A stretch of DNA of 64,000 nucleotides from Gnetum montanum (GCA_015680685.1 MNCI01004792.1:677633-741632), one strand, 5' to 3'; positions 20,920 through 33,257 are shown, numbered from the stretch's first letter. The notes: a model not told the origin generated them from the sequence alone. Numbers and translations are program-made.

Positions 20920-21573
20920 TGTTAGGATGAATAGTTATCCAAATAGTTATGCAATAGTTATGTGAATAAGCATGAAAGTTATGCGAAGGAGTGCAAGCAA
21001 GCAAGGGAACCAAAAAATAGCGAAAAAAGAAGGCTTTATGTCTTGCCGGATTCCAGAGGAATCATCTAGGTGATTGCTTCATACCGCACATGGTAGGGTA
21101 CAATGCACACACAAGACTATCAGAACACTAGATAGCTAGTTAGCGACCAAGAAGGCTTTTCATCTCGCAGGATCCTCGAGGGACCGTCGAAGCAACCGCT
21201 CTGTACCTAGCGAGGCACAGGACGCATGCAAGATGGTGAGGGGTAACTTAGCTAGCACACAAGCATGCTTTATGTCTCACGGGGCTTTAGAGGAACTGTC
21301 AAGGCAACCAATCCATACCACACACACATAGTAGGGTACAAAATGCATGCGAGACTACTGTAAAATGGGCTAGTTAATAGGAAATTGGAGGCCTTGTGTT
21401 CTGTGGGGCTCCTGGGGAACCGTTGAGGCGACTGATCTATACCGCGCAAAGCACAAACAACCACAGAAGGGTGTCACATTTACGCTTACGTGTATCAGGG
21501 TGTAGAAGGCTCACAAAACTACCATGACACATGGAAAAGGCACCAAAAGGCCCTCCTTTTAGTGCCAGAAAAT
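20920..21573 (-). other. Element A: 5' leader with PBS
   Basis: Next to the 5' LTR the - strand reads TTTTCTGGCACTAAAAGGAGGG (21572-21551), close to the TGGCGCTAGAAGGAGGG type of primer binding site and to the one in element F. The rest is untranslated leader, mostly a ~115-bp tandem repeat (separate entry). Confidence 0.65.
21029..21480. repeat. Four ~115-bp tandem repeats in A leader
   Basis: Units begin near 21029, 21149, 21262 and 21384. Each has an AAGGCTTTATGTCTCGC-like start, then GGGGATTCCTAGAGGAAC-like, a GAAGCAACC/GATCCATACC block, and ACACATGGTAGGGTACA. Divergence between units is high, so the array is old relative to this insertion. Confidence 0.7.
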
Positions 21574-22318
21574 TATAGCGACCGAAAATGTTGGTACCTG
21601 GAAAACACCGAGGGGTCAGCGAGTGTAATAGTTTTGATCCCGTACCTGCGGGAGGGCCATGCTGGGAGTGTGTGCGAATACAAGGTGCCCTAAATAGTTT
21701 GGTCGATCAGATAGGGACTTACGTCAGTGTCAATATAGCCTTTTGCGACATATAACTTTGAAACAAAATGGAAATGCAAAATAATGCTTGAAAGTAAATA
21801 AATCAGGAAATGCGACAACAATACAAAGTAATGCTTGAAAGTGAATAAAATAGAAAAAAAATAATGCAATTGGGACAATAGGCAAGAAATAAAGTAAAGT
21901 GTAGTTAGAAGTATGCACCACTCTGAACCTACAGATTTGCTTTGTCAGGGTAGATACAATCGGTTGCACAACATGATAGAGTGCAGAGATCCTGTGAGTG
22001 ATCAAGATGTGTCAAGCAAAGCAGATGGTGCACTTTAGGGTGGACTTAGGTGTCGACAATGTATGGGTTCTACCAAGGTGGTAGAGAGGGAAAACAGAAT
22101 GGAATGTCAACCAGGGATGCTCACTGTTCAGAATGTCAAATAGAGAGCTTACAATGTTCCGTTTTGCGACATGTGTGAAAGGGAGCTTGAATGCCAAAGC
22201 GAATGCCAAGAAAATGCCATGTCAAGGAGTTGGGTAGAATTCCTTGCCTCTTTTTTTGAATGCTATTTTTGTTCAAAGTTCCGAACTCAGAGATCGTCCC
22301 TTTTTTTGGGATGCTTCA
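21574..22318 (-). repeat. Element A: 5' LTR (745 bp)
   Basis: Aligns with 6083-6828 over its full length. Its + strand ends are TATAGCGACC (TG mutated to TA) and GATGCTTCA. Flanked by AGATG at 22319-22323. Confidence 0.9.
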
Positions 22319-22323
22319 AGATG

Positions 22324-22900
22324 TAACCATGAAACACAATTAGGCAAAGGTCTTACATGCTTTAGACATCCCTGAAGTGGCAGGCATTGTTGCTAAGGCA
22401 TGCAATGTCCAAAGTAAGAAGGCTAGTAGCAGTTCTAGTAATAGCAAGCTGAAGGAGTTGGCATCGAGGGAGCTAGGAGTTGTGGGGATGCAAGTGCCCA
22501 GGAGTCCCTGCCCAAGGCAAACATCATGTAGTTCAACTGTAAGATGTGAGGCTTAACAACTGAATGTATTTTGAGGTCGGATGATGATGGGGACTAGAGG
22601 ATAGCAACTTTGTGGCTGGGCCACAATAGTGCTAGAACTCCTGCAGTAGGTGTTGACACTAGAAGCTAATGCCAGGGTGACAGGTCATTGTAGCGGTAGC
22701 TCCGAAAGGTTAGCATGATGTCATATGACATCTCCAAAGGATCAGCAAGATATCAGGGGTAGTGGCATTGGATATATTCTAGAGGATGTTCTTTTGACAT
22801 TGTTACCTACGTTCTAAAACTCCAACGTTCCACCCTGTGTTGGCATTTTGTAGGATTTCTTATTTGAGGAGTGGCAGATGTGAGTTGGGAACGTTGTGCC
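22324..22900 (-). other. Element B: 3' untranslated region and decayed small ORF
   Basis: Continuation of B right of A. It aligns with 7290-7800 (A) and 33220-33790 (C). The small-ORF region keeps a LLWPSHK trace on the - strand but is broken by stops. Confidence 0.6.
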
Positions 22901-22904
22901 ACAA

Positions 22905-23305
22905 ACCTAGTTTAAGGTCCTCGTAGATCATCTGATGTACTGGTTTAAGGTCCTAGTAGACCGTGATGTGCTAGTTTAAGGTCTTAGCAGACTACTATGC
23001 TAGTTTAAGGTCCCAGTAGACCGTTGTGCTAGCTTATCGTTGTAGCGGATGATGGATGTGCTAGTTTATTGTCATAGTAGATGGTGGATGAGCTAGTTTA
23101 TCATCATAGCAGACTTTCTATGCTAGTTTAATGTCATAGCGGATGTTCTGTGCCAATTTATTATCATGGCAGACTATCTGTGCCAGTTTATAGTCATGGC
23201 AGACTAGGGATGCTAGTTTATAGTCGAAGTGGAATATCTATGGCAGTTTAACATCATAGAGGATGCTCTGTGCTAGTTTATAGTCATGGTGGACTATTTT
23301 CTTAC
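22905..23305 (-). repeat. Element B: mini-hairpin tandem array after integrase
   Basis: About a dozen units with the core GCTAGTTTAAGGTCCTAGTAGACC or GCTAGTTTATAGTCATGGCAGAC. The GGTC...GACC pairing is clearest here, at 22915-23030. Confidence 0.85.
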
Positions 23306-23317
23306 ATTGATTATATG

Positions 23318-26300
23318 TTAAATGTAGTACGAATTCAAGTATAAATGGTTCATGGGATTTGCAAACTCTCTACCATCCATGTCTACCAGCTTGAAGGCTC
23401 CATTCTCATAGGCTTTTGTAACTACGAATGGACCTTCCCAGTTTGTCGAAAACTTGTCTACATGTTCACACAGAGCTTTGAGGACTAGGTCCCCCTTTTT
23501 AATTGACCATCGATGCTTTTGCCTTTGTTTGTCCTGATACCATTCGATGCAACCTAGTGTCTGTGCATGCTCTTCCTCTAAGGAGTTAAGGTCAATGGGT
23601 CTTGACTCATTGATTTGGGCCTCATTCACGATGCTCGAATGGATCATCTGCAATGATGGTACTTGCAATTCAAGAGGTAACACTACTTCAGATCTGTAAA
23701 CTAGGCTATATGGAGTCTTACCTGTAGCTGTCCTACACATTGTACGGTAGGCCCACAGCACATAGAGGATTTGCTTATGCCACCACCTTTTACTGTTGCT
23801 AAGAATTTTCTTAAGAAAGTTGATGATAACCTTGTTCATTTCTTCTGCTTGATCACTAGCCTACGAGTAATATGGTGATGAGAAAGATTTCTTAATGCCA
23901 AGGTTGCTACAAAAGGTTTTGGTTTCTGCATTACTAAACTGTGGCCCATTGTCCGTCACGATACTCATGGGAAGACCAAACCTTGTCATGATGTTGTCTA
24001 GGATGAAGTGGCAAACCTATTGACATGTAGTTTTCCAAAGGGGAATAGCCTCTACCCACTTCATCAAGTACTCGGTTGTTGTAATGATGAAGTTATGCCC
24101 TATGAAAGACTTAGGTGCTATGGATCCTATGTTGTCAAGTCCCCATCATTGAAATGGCCACATGATCTGTGTAGGGTGCAACTTAGTAGGTGATACATGT
24201 ATAAGATTTGGGTGGTCTTGGCACATGTCACATGTCTTAACTTTAGCAAAAAATTCTCATTCCATGAAAGGCTAGTGATACCCTAGGCATCTAATCTTAG
24301 CTGCCATAGCCCTGGGAGCTATGTGTCCTCCACATAGTCCTTTATGGATCTTGCTAACGACCTTTTGTGCCTCCTCCCCACCAATGCAAGTTAACAGTAT
24401 TCCATCAAAGAGCACTTACACAAGGTTTTATCTCCTACGAGGACATACTACCATGCTCGCTTTCAGATTGCATCCCTTTGGGTGGGTGTCAAGCTGTGTG
24501 AGGGTTTACCATGTTGTAGGTAGGCTTTCACTTTAGTGTACGACTCTTGGGCCTGGTAGCGCTTACGAAGGCCATGTGTACTAGTTAGATGATAGGGTCT
24601 ATACACTCTATTATCGAATTAGGTAGGGTTGCAAATAGGTGTGGTGGCACGTTCAACGCTAGCATGGCTAAGGCATCAACTACAGTGTTTTCACCATGTG
24701 GCACATGCTGGATGTCCGTCGTGGTGAACTATTTCAATAAGTTTTTGGACAAATCATAGTAAGGCTATAAGTGTAAATATTTACATGCATAGACTTGAGT
24801 GATTTGATTGACAACAAGTTGAGAATCTCCTCGGACTACCAAATGTTGGATTTTTAATTGTTGGGCTACTAGGCGGCCCCTAAGAAGTCCTTCGTACTCA
24901 GCTACATTATTCGTACAAAGGAACGTGAAGTGGTAGGAGAAAGGTTGAATGTCCCCCAAGGGGAACATAATGATGATGGCAGCACTACCAGCTCATGTAT
25001 TTGAGGCACCGTTGAAATGAAAAATGGCCTCGAAATGCAATGGCACCAGGTTGATACTCCAACATGTTCATCATGGAATTCAGGTTCTATGGTTGCTTGA
25101 TCATCAATGGGTGAGGTTGTAAGCTACGTAGCTATCACTTGTCGTTTCGTTGACGATTGGGCCACATGGTGTAAATTGAACTCCATTGTTATCGCTTTCC
25201 ATTGGGCTATCTTGCTACTTTCATATAATTTTTTTGTGATAGCCCAAAGTAAGTTTCTTTTGCATATGATGTTTACTTGGCTATGGAATAAGTAGTGTCT
25301 CCACTTTTTTAGTGTGAACACTAGGGAGAGACAATTCCTTTCCACTTCGTTGTATTTGGCTTCATATGCGATTAATGCATGGCTCAAGTAATAGACTTGG
25401 ATTTTAGTGCCTTCTTCTCTTTTTTGGCATAACAGTGCTATGATAGATGTGTCTAAGGTGGCAAGGTAGATGTAGAAAGTCTTATCCCTTTGTGGTGGGT
25501 AAAGCATTGGGAGGTGTAAAAGCTCTTTCTTCAAGTCATCGAAGACTTGTTGACATTGGGTTATCCACTTGAAGTTAACTACTTTCTTTAGTAAGTGTTG
25601 CATGGGGTGTAACTTATCAGTCAACCTTGTTGTAAACCTTTTAATGTACTATATACTACCTTGCAACCTGCACAATTCTTTAAGGTTAGTAGGGGGTGTT
25701 AGGTTAATGATGGCCTTAACTTTGTCAGGGTCCACTTGTATTCCAGCCTTCGATACTACAAACCCTAGCATGCATCCAATTTTGATGCCAAAAATACATT
25801 TCTTTGGGTTAAGACGCAAGTAATGCCTGTGACAACACTTGAGGACTACCTCTAGATCTATGGGATGATCGATAGCTGCCTTAGACTAGACTGCTATGTC
25901 ATCCACATAGTCATTCAGCCTCTCTAAGAGGTAGTTGCTAAATATATAGATCATGGCTTGTTGATAGGTTGCTCTAGCATTCTTTAAACCAAAGGGCATC
26001 ATAGTGTAACAAAATGTTCCCTAAGGGGTCATGAACGTAGTTTTCAACTAATGCTCTGGGTTGATGTGAATTTGATTATAACCTGAGAACCCATCCATAA
26101 AGGATAATAGCGCATGACCAGCCGTAGTGTCAATAAGTTGGTCAATACTCGGCAACGGGAATTCATCTTTAATCATTACTTTGTTCAGATCCCAAAAGTT
26201 TATACAAATTCATATACCTTCTATTTTCTTAAAGACTACAATGATGTTTGATACCCATTCCAAGTAATCGACCGCATGAATGAATCCTGCTTGGTATAAC

Positions 26301-26780
26301 TTGGTGATTTTGTCATGTATGGCTAGTGTGATTTTTGGTTTGATTTTTTGAGCCTTTTGTTTAACCGGTTTGACACCTTGGTCCAATACAATGTTATGTT
26401 GTATTAGCCATGGGTCCAAACCCGACATGTCATTGTAAGACCATGTGAATACCTTGATATTGTCTTGAAGGACTCTGGATACATCCTTTTTTATTTGTTC
26501 ATGTAAGAGGGAACTTAATTTTAGCATCTTTACCTCCCCCCTAGACGTCTTTACTGGTACTTTGATGAGAGGGTCCTCGGTCACGTCCCTGACCTCTAAG
26601 TCTAAGGCTTGGACCAAATGTTTGGGCCAATCTAGGGACGTTTCCAAGGATGCTATAATGTTATCAATAGATGAATTCTAGTCTATTAACTCTAAGTTCA
26701 AATATCTTGCAAGCTTGCCAAGAGGACCTGTCAAGGTCAAAGGTGAGTGTAGATCCCGCTGCATGGCCACCTTCTTCAAC
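23318..26780 (-). pseudogene. Element B: pol second exon, RT-RNaseH-extra RNaseH-integrase
   Basis: Begins at a strong splice acceptor (pyrimidine-rich, GTGGCAG at 26787-26781) followed by GTTGAAGAAGG. RT N-terminus at 26647-26210; intact YVDD at 25909-25898; RNase H 25624-25124 (YYLSHALIAYEAKYNEVERN); second RNase H 24968-24765 (NNVAEYEGLL, VVRGDSQLVVNQI); integrase with ITTTEYLMKWVEA (first catalytic position Glu instead of Asp), VTDNGPQF and an uninterrupted 173-codon C-terminus (23839-23318). A few stops and frameshifts elsewhere. The least decayed pol end of this family in the window. Confidence 0.85.
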
Positions 26781-26889
26781 CTGCCACAATAAGAGAAAGC
26801 TCAGTCAAGTGATACCTATTTGTAGCTATGGTGCATAGTAGTAAATATTTGCAAAGCAATAATTAAACATGTAATACTTTTCAGATATT

Positions 26890-27265
26890 TGGCCAAATTC
26901 GTAGGGCACCAGTTTAAGGTCTTGGTGGACCACGAGCAGGTTCAAACACGCAATTAACTCTGTTAGTTTAAGGTTGTGGTGGACCATTAACAAGTTGTAA
27001 AGGTATAGTTACTAATTTAAGGTCTTTGTGGACCGTTAAGAGGTTGACTCCATAAAATGTTACTAGTTTAAGGTCTTTGCGGCCTGCTAAGAAGTAGGGT
27101 TTGTGACATGTTACTAGTTTAAGGTCTTTGTGAACCATGGTACATAGACCTCATAAAATGTTACTAGTTTAAGGTCTTTGTAGAACATGAGGGTAGGTTT
27201 CATAAAATGTCACTAGTTTAAGCTCTTTACAGACTGTGAACATAGGCTTCATATAGGTAGGTTGC
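26890..27265. repeat. Element B: TTTAAGGTCTTTGTGGACC tract between RT and antisense promoter
   Basis: Eight or so units with the core ACTAGTTTAAGGTCTTTGTGGACC, about 45 bp apart, with GGTC and GACC 5-7 bases apart. It lies between the pol splice acceptor and the TATA box of the antisense gene, so it could influence either transcript. Confidence 0.8.
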
Positions 27266-27421
27266 TAATATAAGGTGGGACAAAATTTTTTGTTGGGCCC
27301 ACCTATTTGGAAGTAAGAATGCTATGCTATCGCAGGTTTTCAACACAAAAGTGCTACTCTACATGGGGCATCCCACATTACTCGAGGTGCAAAAATGAAA
27401 AGTTCTTTTCACCGCATCAGC

Positions 27422-30400
27422 TATAAATAGGGGTTTACCCCTAGTAAACTTGTCATTTTCATTATCAGAGAGCAGAGCCCACATCTAGAGAGTAGTACGA
27501 TCATGCCGAGGGAAAGAAAAATGGTGTAGTGTACCAACTAACAACTTCTGCAAGTGAAGCAACGATGCCTAAAGGTGAACGTAAGCACTGAGGACTCGCT
27601 AAGGTGGACAAAGTCAAGGACACTTTGGGGTGCCTGACCCAAGCACGTGTCAAAGTGTGGGAGGAGGCTCCATCTACTCAGTAAGTTGTTATGCTACCTT
27701 TTTTATTCAAACTTCTGCAATTGTTACTATTGAAATCTGCATCCTTTGCCACTCATTTTGGTTTCCATTTTGGCCACTACACTACCGTTGTTTCTGGTTG
27801 GGCATCGTGGCTATACAGATGTTACGCTATGGTTGCATGTGGTACCTCCTTGACCTCCATTGTTGCGACTACCTTATCACTAGGGTTTGGGCAAGTTTGG
27901 ATAGCTTAGTGCATGGTTAGCATAGCGCGCCACCCCAAGAGGGTTTGGTCATCTACGTGATCTGACGAAATGTGACCCATGTTTATCGTAGTATATGGAA
28001 AATTATCTTGTGTAGCTGAATTATGGTTGGACAAATGTAGCATAGTGAAATTTTACTTATTTGCACTTTGTAGTGTTTTTATTGTGGCATGCCTATACAT
28101 CGTGAGGTCTTTGGGTTTATTTCCTTGCAACACTGTTGAATTTGCAATTATCGCTACATTGCTAAATTCATCTTTTGTTGAGTTTTCCATATTGCTATGC
28201 TTGTCATAGTGATATCTTGATTACATCATTGTATTATTGTGTGTCTGCTTGTTTCTATTCATTTGTGTCAGTATGCGTTGTCTAAGCGTTGTTGCGTTCT
28301 GTGAAGTTTGATAGTCATGCTACACTACGAAGCTTGCTTTGTTGTTGCTTGTTTGTATTTTGTTGTGTTTTGTATTTTTATTTTTTGCAACTATGAAATC
28401 ATGCTATGCTACATGTAATGAAAATGTAATGCTATGCTATACATGGTCAGAGGGTTGCACTATGATACATGTAACCTTGCTCGTTCATTGTGCTAACATT
28501 TGGTTCTTCGTTATGCAGGGTTATGTTAATACCCATCCTGATTGTCTTGGAGATAGTAGGAGTCTTATGCTGCCTTAGAAAATCAATGTCCAATGTCCCT
28601 CCTCCTCACACACATGTGGAGTGGTTGGAGATTTGGTTCTAAGAGGATGGATGAGACTTTCTACAGTTCCTCCTTCAGCACTTTAGTATGATCATTTGGT
28701 CACACTTATCGGTAGGGACAGTAGCTACAATGACAAAAACCCTATTGCCTGGGGCAAATTGGGGAATTCTAAAATTTTTTAAAGATGGATTAATCGGGGG
28801 TGAGAAGATAGAAGGTTCCAACCAATGCCCAAAAGGCTTGAGGAACTTAAGTTGAATTTGGGAGATGCCTGAGTATAAGTGCTATAACTTATACAACACA
28901 TTCTTTGTTTCTCATCACATAGGTACCTATTTTTAGAACCCACCTGGAACCATTTACTATGCCAGTGGGTGAGTTCTATAAAGGTATCTTGTTAGGTTTT
29001 GTAATCAATGCTACGCTAGACATAGGTGTTAATAGTGTAAATATGCTTACTTTTGTCAAGTTTTTTATTGGCAAGAGTGGTCTCCATGGTGACACGGATG
29101 CCTTGGCGTTAGCACAAATGGCCCTACAGGAGTTTTCCTCCACTAAGAATGTGTGCATCAATGTAATAGGCCAATTTGGGGATGATTTCTAAACCTATCC
29201 AGCATGGTATTCCCAATTTTATGTGAAGTGAAAGGAATTTGGTTCGTTGGATAGGGAATGGGCATCCCTCCAGCAAATCACCGTTGAAGATGTGTTGGTG
29301 GATCTCCCACCATTTCCCATGCCATTAAACCTGGTATGCTAAAATGTGAATCTACTATTACATGTTCAAGTGATGTTTAATTTTTTCTAACCCTCATTTT
29401 TTTGTTTTGTTTTTATTTATTTTTGCAAACTATTTTAGTGGTGAAGAAATCCAAGGAGGAGACTGTAATGGCCTTCGGGCACAATGACACCAACCTCTTC
29501 TTCAAGTAAGGGGAGGGGGAGGAGACTCAATGTTGGCTCTAAAATAGGGCCCCAACCATGCTTGTCCATAACCTTCAGGAGGCCAGGCTTATGGATTTAT
29601 TTTTGGCCATTAACCCAAATGTCCCACCTACCAAAATGCATTCCCTAGCTGACTCTTTCTCTAAGTAAGCAGATCGCTTCCGCACACGTGTTCATGATGT
29701 GCGAGTGGCATTTGACATCAATGACCAATTGTTTGTGGATCTTTTCGATGTCCCCTATGATGGTCTCCATGTGTGAGAAAAATCTAACAGAGATGCAGGC
29801 CATCAGAGGGACAGTGAGGAGTGGCTAGGGGCTATAAAGGACCGAAAGGGAATCTATATTGCGAAGGTCAAGCTATCAGTGGCCAAAATGGTTTACCCCA
29901 TCTTCCATGCCCACACCTTCCCCAAGCTGCTCTACCAAGAAAAACTCATTGGAATTGAGCAAGCTTGGATAATGAGGGATGTCATGGAAGAGGGGACCCA
30001 TTACAATTGGGAAAAAAACCTTTGCAAAGGCATGCAAGCTAAAATGGTCAAGCTTCACAAGAAGCTTGAGTCCCGTTTCAATGTGCATCATGCCTTCTTT
30101 ATAGCTTATCTATGATGTTTTGTGGAATTCTTGGTAGTCTGCGAGAATAGGGTCTGGGTACTACAAGATCATAACCATATTTCCAAACCGTGGATTTTCC
30201 AAGTCTTCCATACCACCTGATCTTAGGACCCCCCAAAAGCCATTGGGGAGTCATTTTCAATAACAATAGGGATCAGGTGGCATGCAACTTTTGAGCCCAG
30301 GACAGCTTGGGAGAGGTACCCCCTACTACCATTGGCAGTGTGACAAAGGAGAAATGCCTCATTGCGGAGACAATGACAACCAAGTTGCAGCGTAAGAGGC

Positions 30401-31096
30401 ACTTTCAGCCGAAGATCCTCCCCACACAGACGAGGGAACAGGGAAGAATCTGTAACTCAAACTTCGTAGAGTGTAGCCCTCCATTGGTAAGTTTTTTTTT
30501 CGTTTATTTTTTTTTTCTAACGTTTGCTACATTGTGTTACGCTAGGTAGCATAACAACTACTTCAAGTTGATGTTATCTGCTTATTGCTATCATGATTTA
30601 TCAGCTGAGGAAGAAGAGGAAGAAGGCGGAGAAAAGGTAATAACTCTTATGACAGGGGTGATTAGCAAAAAGGTGGATGGTCTGGCTATAGAGGAGGGGG
30701 CCCCGGCTAGTGAAGAAGGGGCCCCTACTACAGAAGAAAGGGCCTTGGTTGGTTAGGAGAAGGTATTTGCTGATGAAGAGGAGGCCCCTACTGATGAAGA
30801 AAGGGGTCCAACCAATGAAGTAGAGATTCCTAATAATCAGGAAGAGGCCCTTGCCGACGATCCTTTTGTAGAGAGAAGTTTGGTACTAGAGGGGCACATG
30901 AGCATCGAGGATGCTACTATGCTACTGGGTTAGTTGGAAGGAGAGGGGCTTCATTTGGACGCTGGTGATTTTGACCACATATTTGATAGTGTGTCGATGG
31001 GTGACCCTGCCCCGCTATCACCCCTGAGGGTTTGCTGAGTAGGAGCTTTACACTATCATTTATGCTATTCATCATCCCTATAATGATTCTCTCAAC
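27422..31096 (+). pseudogene. Antisense multi-exon gene (copy B), 3' end removed by insertion of C
   Basis: TATAAATAGGGG at 27422. Exons: 27565-27680, 28519-28968, 29061-29333, 29439-30486, 30610 to about 30964. Best splice signals of the three copies: GTAAGTT (27681), GTGAGTT (28969), GTATGC (29334), GTAAGTT (30487), with acceptors TGCAG, TCAAG, TTTTAG and GCTGAG. Exon 2 reads ILIVLEIVGVLC (Glu in place of the motif I Asp), DFLQFLLQHFSMIIWS, YNTFFVSHHIGTYF then NPPGTIYYAS. Exon 3 reads MALQEFSSTKNVCINVIGQF, the end of an FCP1/NIF-like fold. Exon 4 holds the unrecognised domain (LFVDLFDVPYDG, YNWEKNLCKGMQAKM, HHAFFIAYL). Exon 5 is acidic. Exons 6-8 are missing because element C begins at 31097. 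Confidence 0.75.
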
Positions 31097-32735
31097 TATA
31101 GCAACCAAAAACTTCGATGGCTAGAAAAAATGTCAAGGGGTCATCGACTGCGAACAGTCTTGACCCCATTTTCGTGGGAGGGTTGTGCTAGATGGAATGG
31201 AAATGGGGCACCCTGAATGGTCTGGTCAATCAGAAAGGGACTTAGTCAATGTCTATATAACCTTTTGCAACATGTTATTTGAAAATGAAACTGATAGTGC
31301 GAAGTAACGCTTAAAATGTAATAAAAGGTAGAAAACAATGTAAAATGCAATAGTAAACAGGGGATAGTATAAAATGCAATTAGAAAAATGCACCGCTTTG
31401 GAGCTACCACTTTGCTATGTCAAGATGGATACAATCAGTTTCACAGTACTAGGAAGTGCAGAGATCTCGAGGGTAACCAAGACATATAGAGCGAGATGGT
31501 TGTGTGCTTGAACATGGACTCAGGTCTTAACAATGTGAAATGCTACCAAGGTGGTAGGCAAGAGTAGAACAAAACACTCACTAAGAATGCTAACTGTTTA
31601 TACTGTCAAAATAGGAAGCTTACAATTCTTGAGGTTATGGTCTATCTTGCTTGCTTGTTAGCCAAAAAAATTGTTAGCTAACTAGACTACTCAGAAAACT
31701 AGAATCGAAAGTGCAAAAAAGAGAGCCCGAGTGCCAGAAGCTCTTTTTCAGTCAGAGTGTCCTTGTGCCTAAACAAACCAATCGTCTAGAGAGATTTTAA
31801 GCATTGCTCATTGGGGTATTCATAGGACCAAGGGCACATGAGAGATGCACTTTGGATGCCACATGCCTTGGCCTGTGCTGACTTGTCTATGCTGCACGTG
31901 CTTACATGACCATTGGGCGAGCCTGGCAAGCTGTAATTATGAGCTTGTCATGCCGTAATTGCACTGTCAAAGCAATAGTACAATTAGGTGAGGTGAATTA
32001 ATGTCATGTAACCACTTGCCACATCTTGCCATGCTTGGTAGCGTAGCATGTTTGGTGTAGTGTGGCATCTTGTCACACTGTGCTAAACTACGCAGCATAG
32101 TGTAGCGTAACCATTAGTTTGAAGAAAAAAATCTGTATTGTGTCCCATTGCATGTGTTGGAAACCTTTGTAGTGTTGTGACTGATAGTCATGATTTTACT
32201 ATGCCATGACATGCTACGTAGCATACCATAGCGTAGCAGCTATCCTTAGTCGTAAAAACATCGCCAATCTACAAACTTTATCTTTTTCATTATGAAAGTT
32301 GTGAACTTGTTGATCCCACCCTTTGAGATTCCTTCTATCATTTTCACAGAATTTCTACACCTCGTTGTGCCTTGTAGCTTAGCATAGCATAGTAGCAAAC
32401 ATGATGTGATTTTTCCAAGTTTGCGGCTTTTTGACGGAAGGAGACATTGTTGAAGGACTTGAAGTCAGGCGATGGGGCTGATCGTCCAACTTTTTCTATG
32501 TTCTGCTACACTCTGTAGCATAGCATAGTGTAGCACTATGCTTCTTCAAATGTCTTCTAGAGTTTTCTATGCTACATGGCATAGTGTAGCGTAGCAAGAC
32601 TCCTTAACTTAGAAAACTTGTTGAAGCAAACAGTCTGAAAATCAGAGCATCCATCTCCTGAAGAACTGTTGTAACACTATGAAAATTACGAAGATCTAGT
32701 GAAGCAAGGATTTCTTCAAATTTTTGGTTGTTTCA
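31097..32735 (-). repeat. Element C: 3' LTR (1639 bp)
   Basis: + strand ends are TATAGCAACC and GGTTGTTTCA, matching the family. Contains GCTACGTAGCATACC/ATAGCGTAGC palindromes at 32035-32240 and 32500-32605. The TATA region reads CCTATGAATACC on the - strand, a mutated form of the D TATA box. The insertion interrupts copy B of the antisense gene. Confidence 0.8.
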
Positions 32736-32805
32736 TTGGCTCCTCTCTATCGATGTCTGGAGGATGGGCTCGAGAGACATTGACAAAGAAAACGAAACAC
32801 CATGG
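32726..32805 (-). promoter_or_regulatory. Element C: PPT and PPT-LTR hairpin
   Basis: The - strand reads AGAGAGGAGCCAA then TGAAACAACC. The complementary arm ends ACGAAACACC at about 32803. Pairing is weaker than in A and B but in the same position. Confidence 0.6.
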
Positions 32806-33250
32806 AAGGCACGATGCTAACGTTGTTGCTTCGTGAGTGTCAAGTCGTTGCTTGGCTGCACTTGAAAGTGTTGCATTGGTTTCCAAGAAAAGAGCAAAGA
32901 TGAGGTTTAGAAAATTCCCTTGTCAAAGTTCTCATGAGGGACTTTTTTTCATTTTCATCTTTACTCTAACCTTCGACCTCATGTAGGATAGGTGTTTCCT
33001 TTCAGGATGAGTTATGTTACATCCGCAAAGGGTTTTGACCTCCCTAAAGATGCTTCCCGTGTGACGATCTGTGTTACGCATGTCATGGAATTTGCACTCT
33101 AAAGTAGTTAAGCTAGGTGAGGCACTCACTTCGCGATGCCATAGCACCTGCTCCTGTGGCCAAACTCGCCTTTGGCCACACCCTATAAGCACGACAGAGA
33201 GCGAAACAGCCACAATGTGAAGCGAGGGAAAGAGGTCTTCCTTGTTGCAA
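32806..33250 (-). other. Element C: 3' untranslated internal region
   Basis: Homologous to A 6897-7290. No coding signal on inspection. Confidence 0.5.
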
Positions 33251-33257
33251 ACATTGT

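Larger units (their letters stand above)
6083..22318 (-). mobile_element. Element A: complete Tat/Ogre-like Ty3/gypsy retrotransposon, 16.2 kb
   Basis: Reading the - strand: 5' LTR (21574-22318), PBS, leader with ~115-bp repeats, gag-pro (20919-17099), a candidate pol intron (17098-11553) holding an antisense multi-exon gene, RT-RNaseH-RNaseH-INT (11552-8326), hairpin repeat array, small ORF, PPT, 3' LTR (6083-6828). Matching AGATG duplications prove a single insertion, here into element B. Every coding region has stops or frameshifts. The order RT-RNH-extra RNH-INT and the split between protease and RT are known features of the Tat/Ogre lineage; lineage assignment is by motif only. Confidence 0.85.

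Noticed and set aside
22905-23305. CRISPR-like repeat-spacer array
   Set aside because: Plant nuclear context, degenerate units, irregular spacing and no associated genes.
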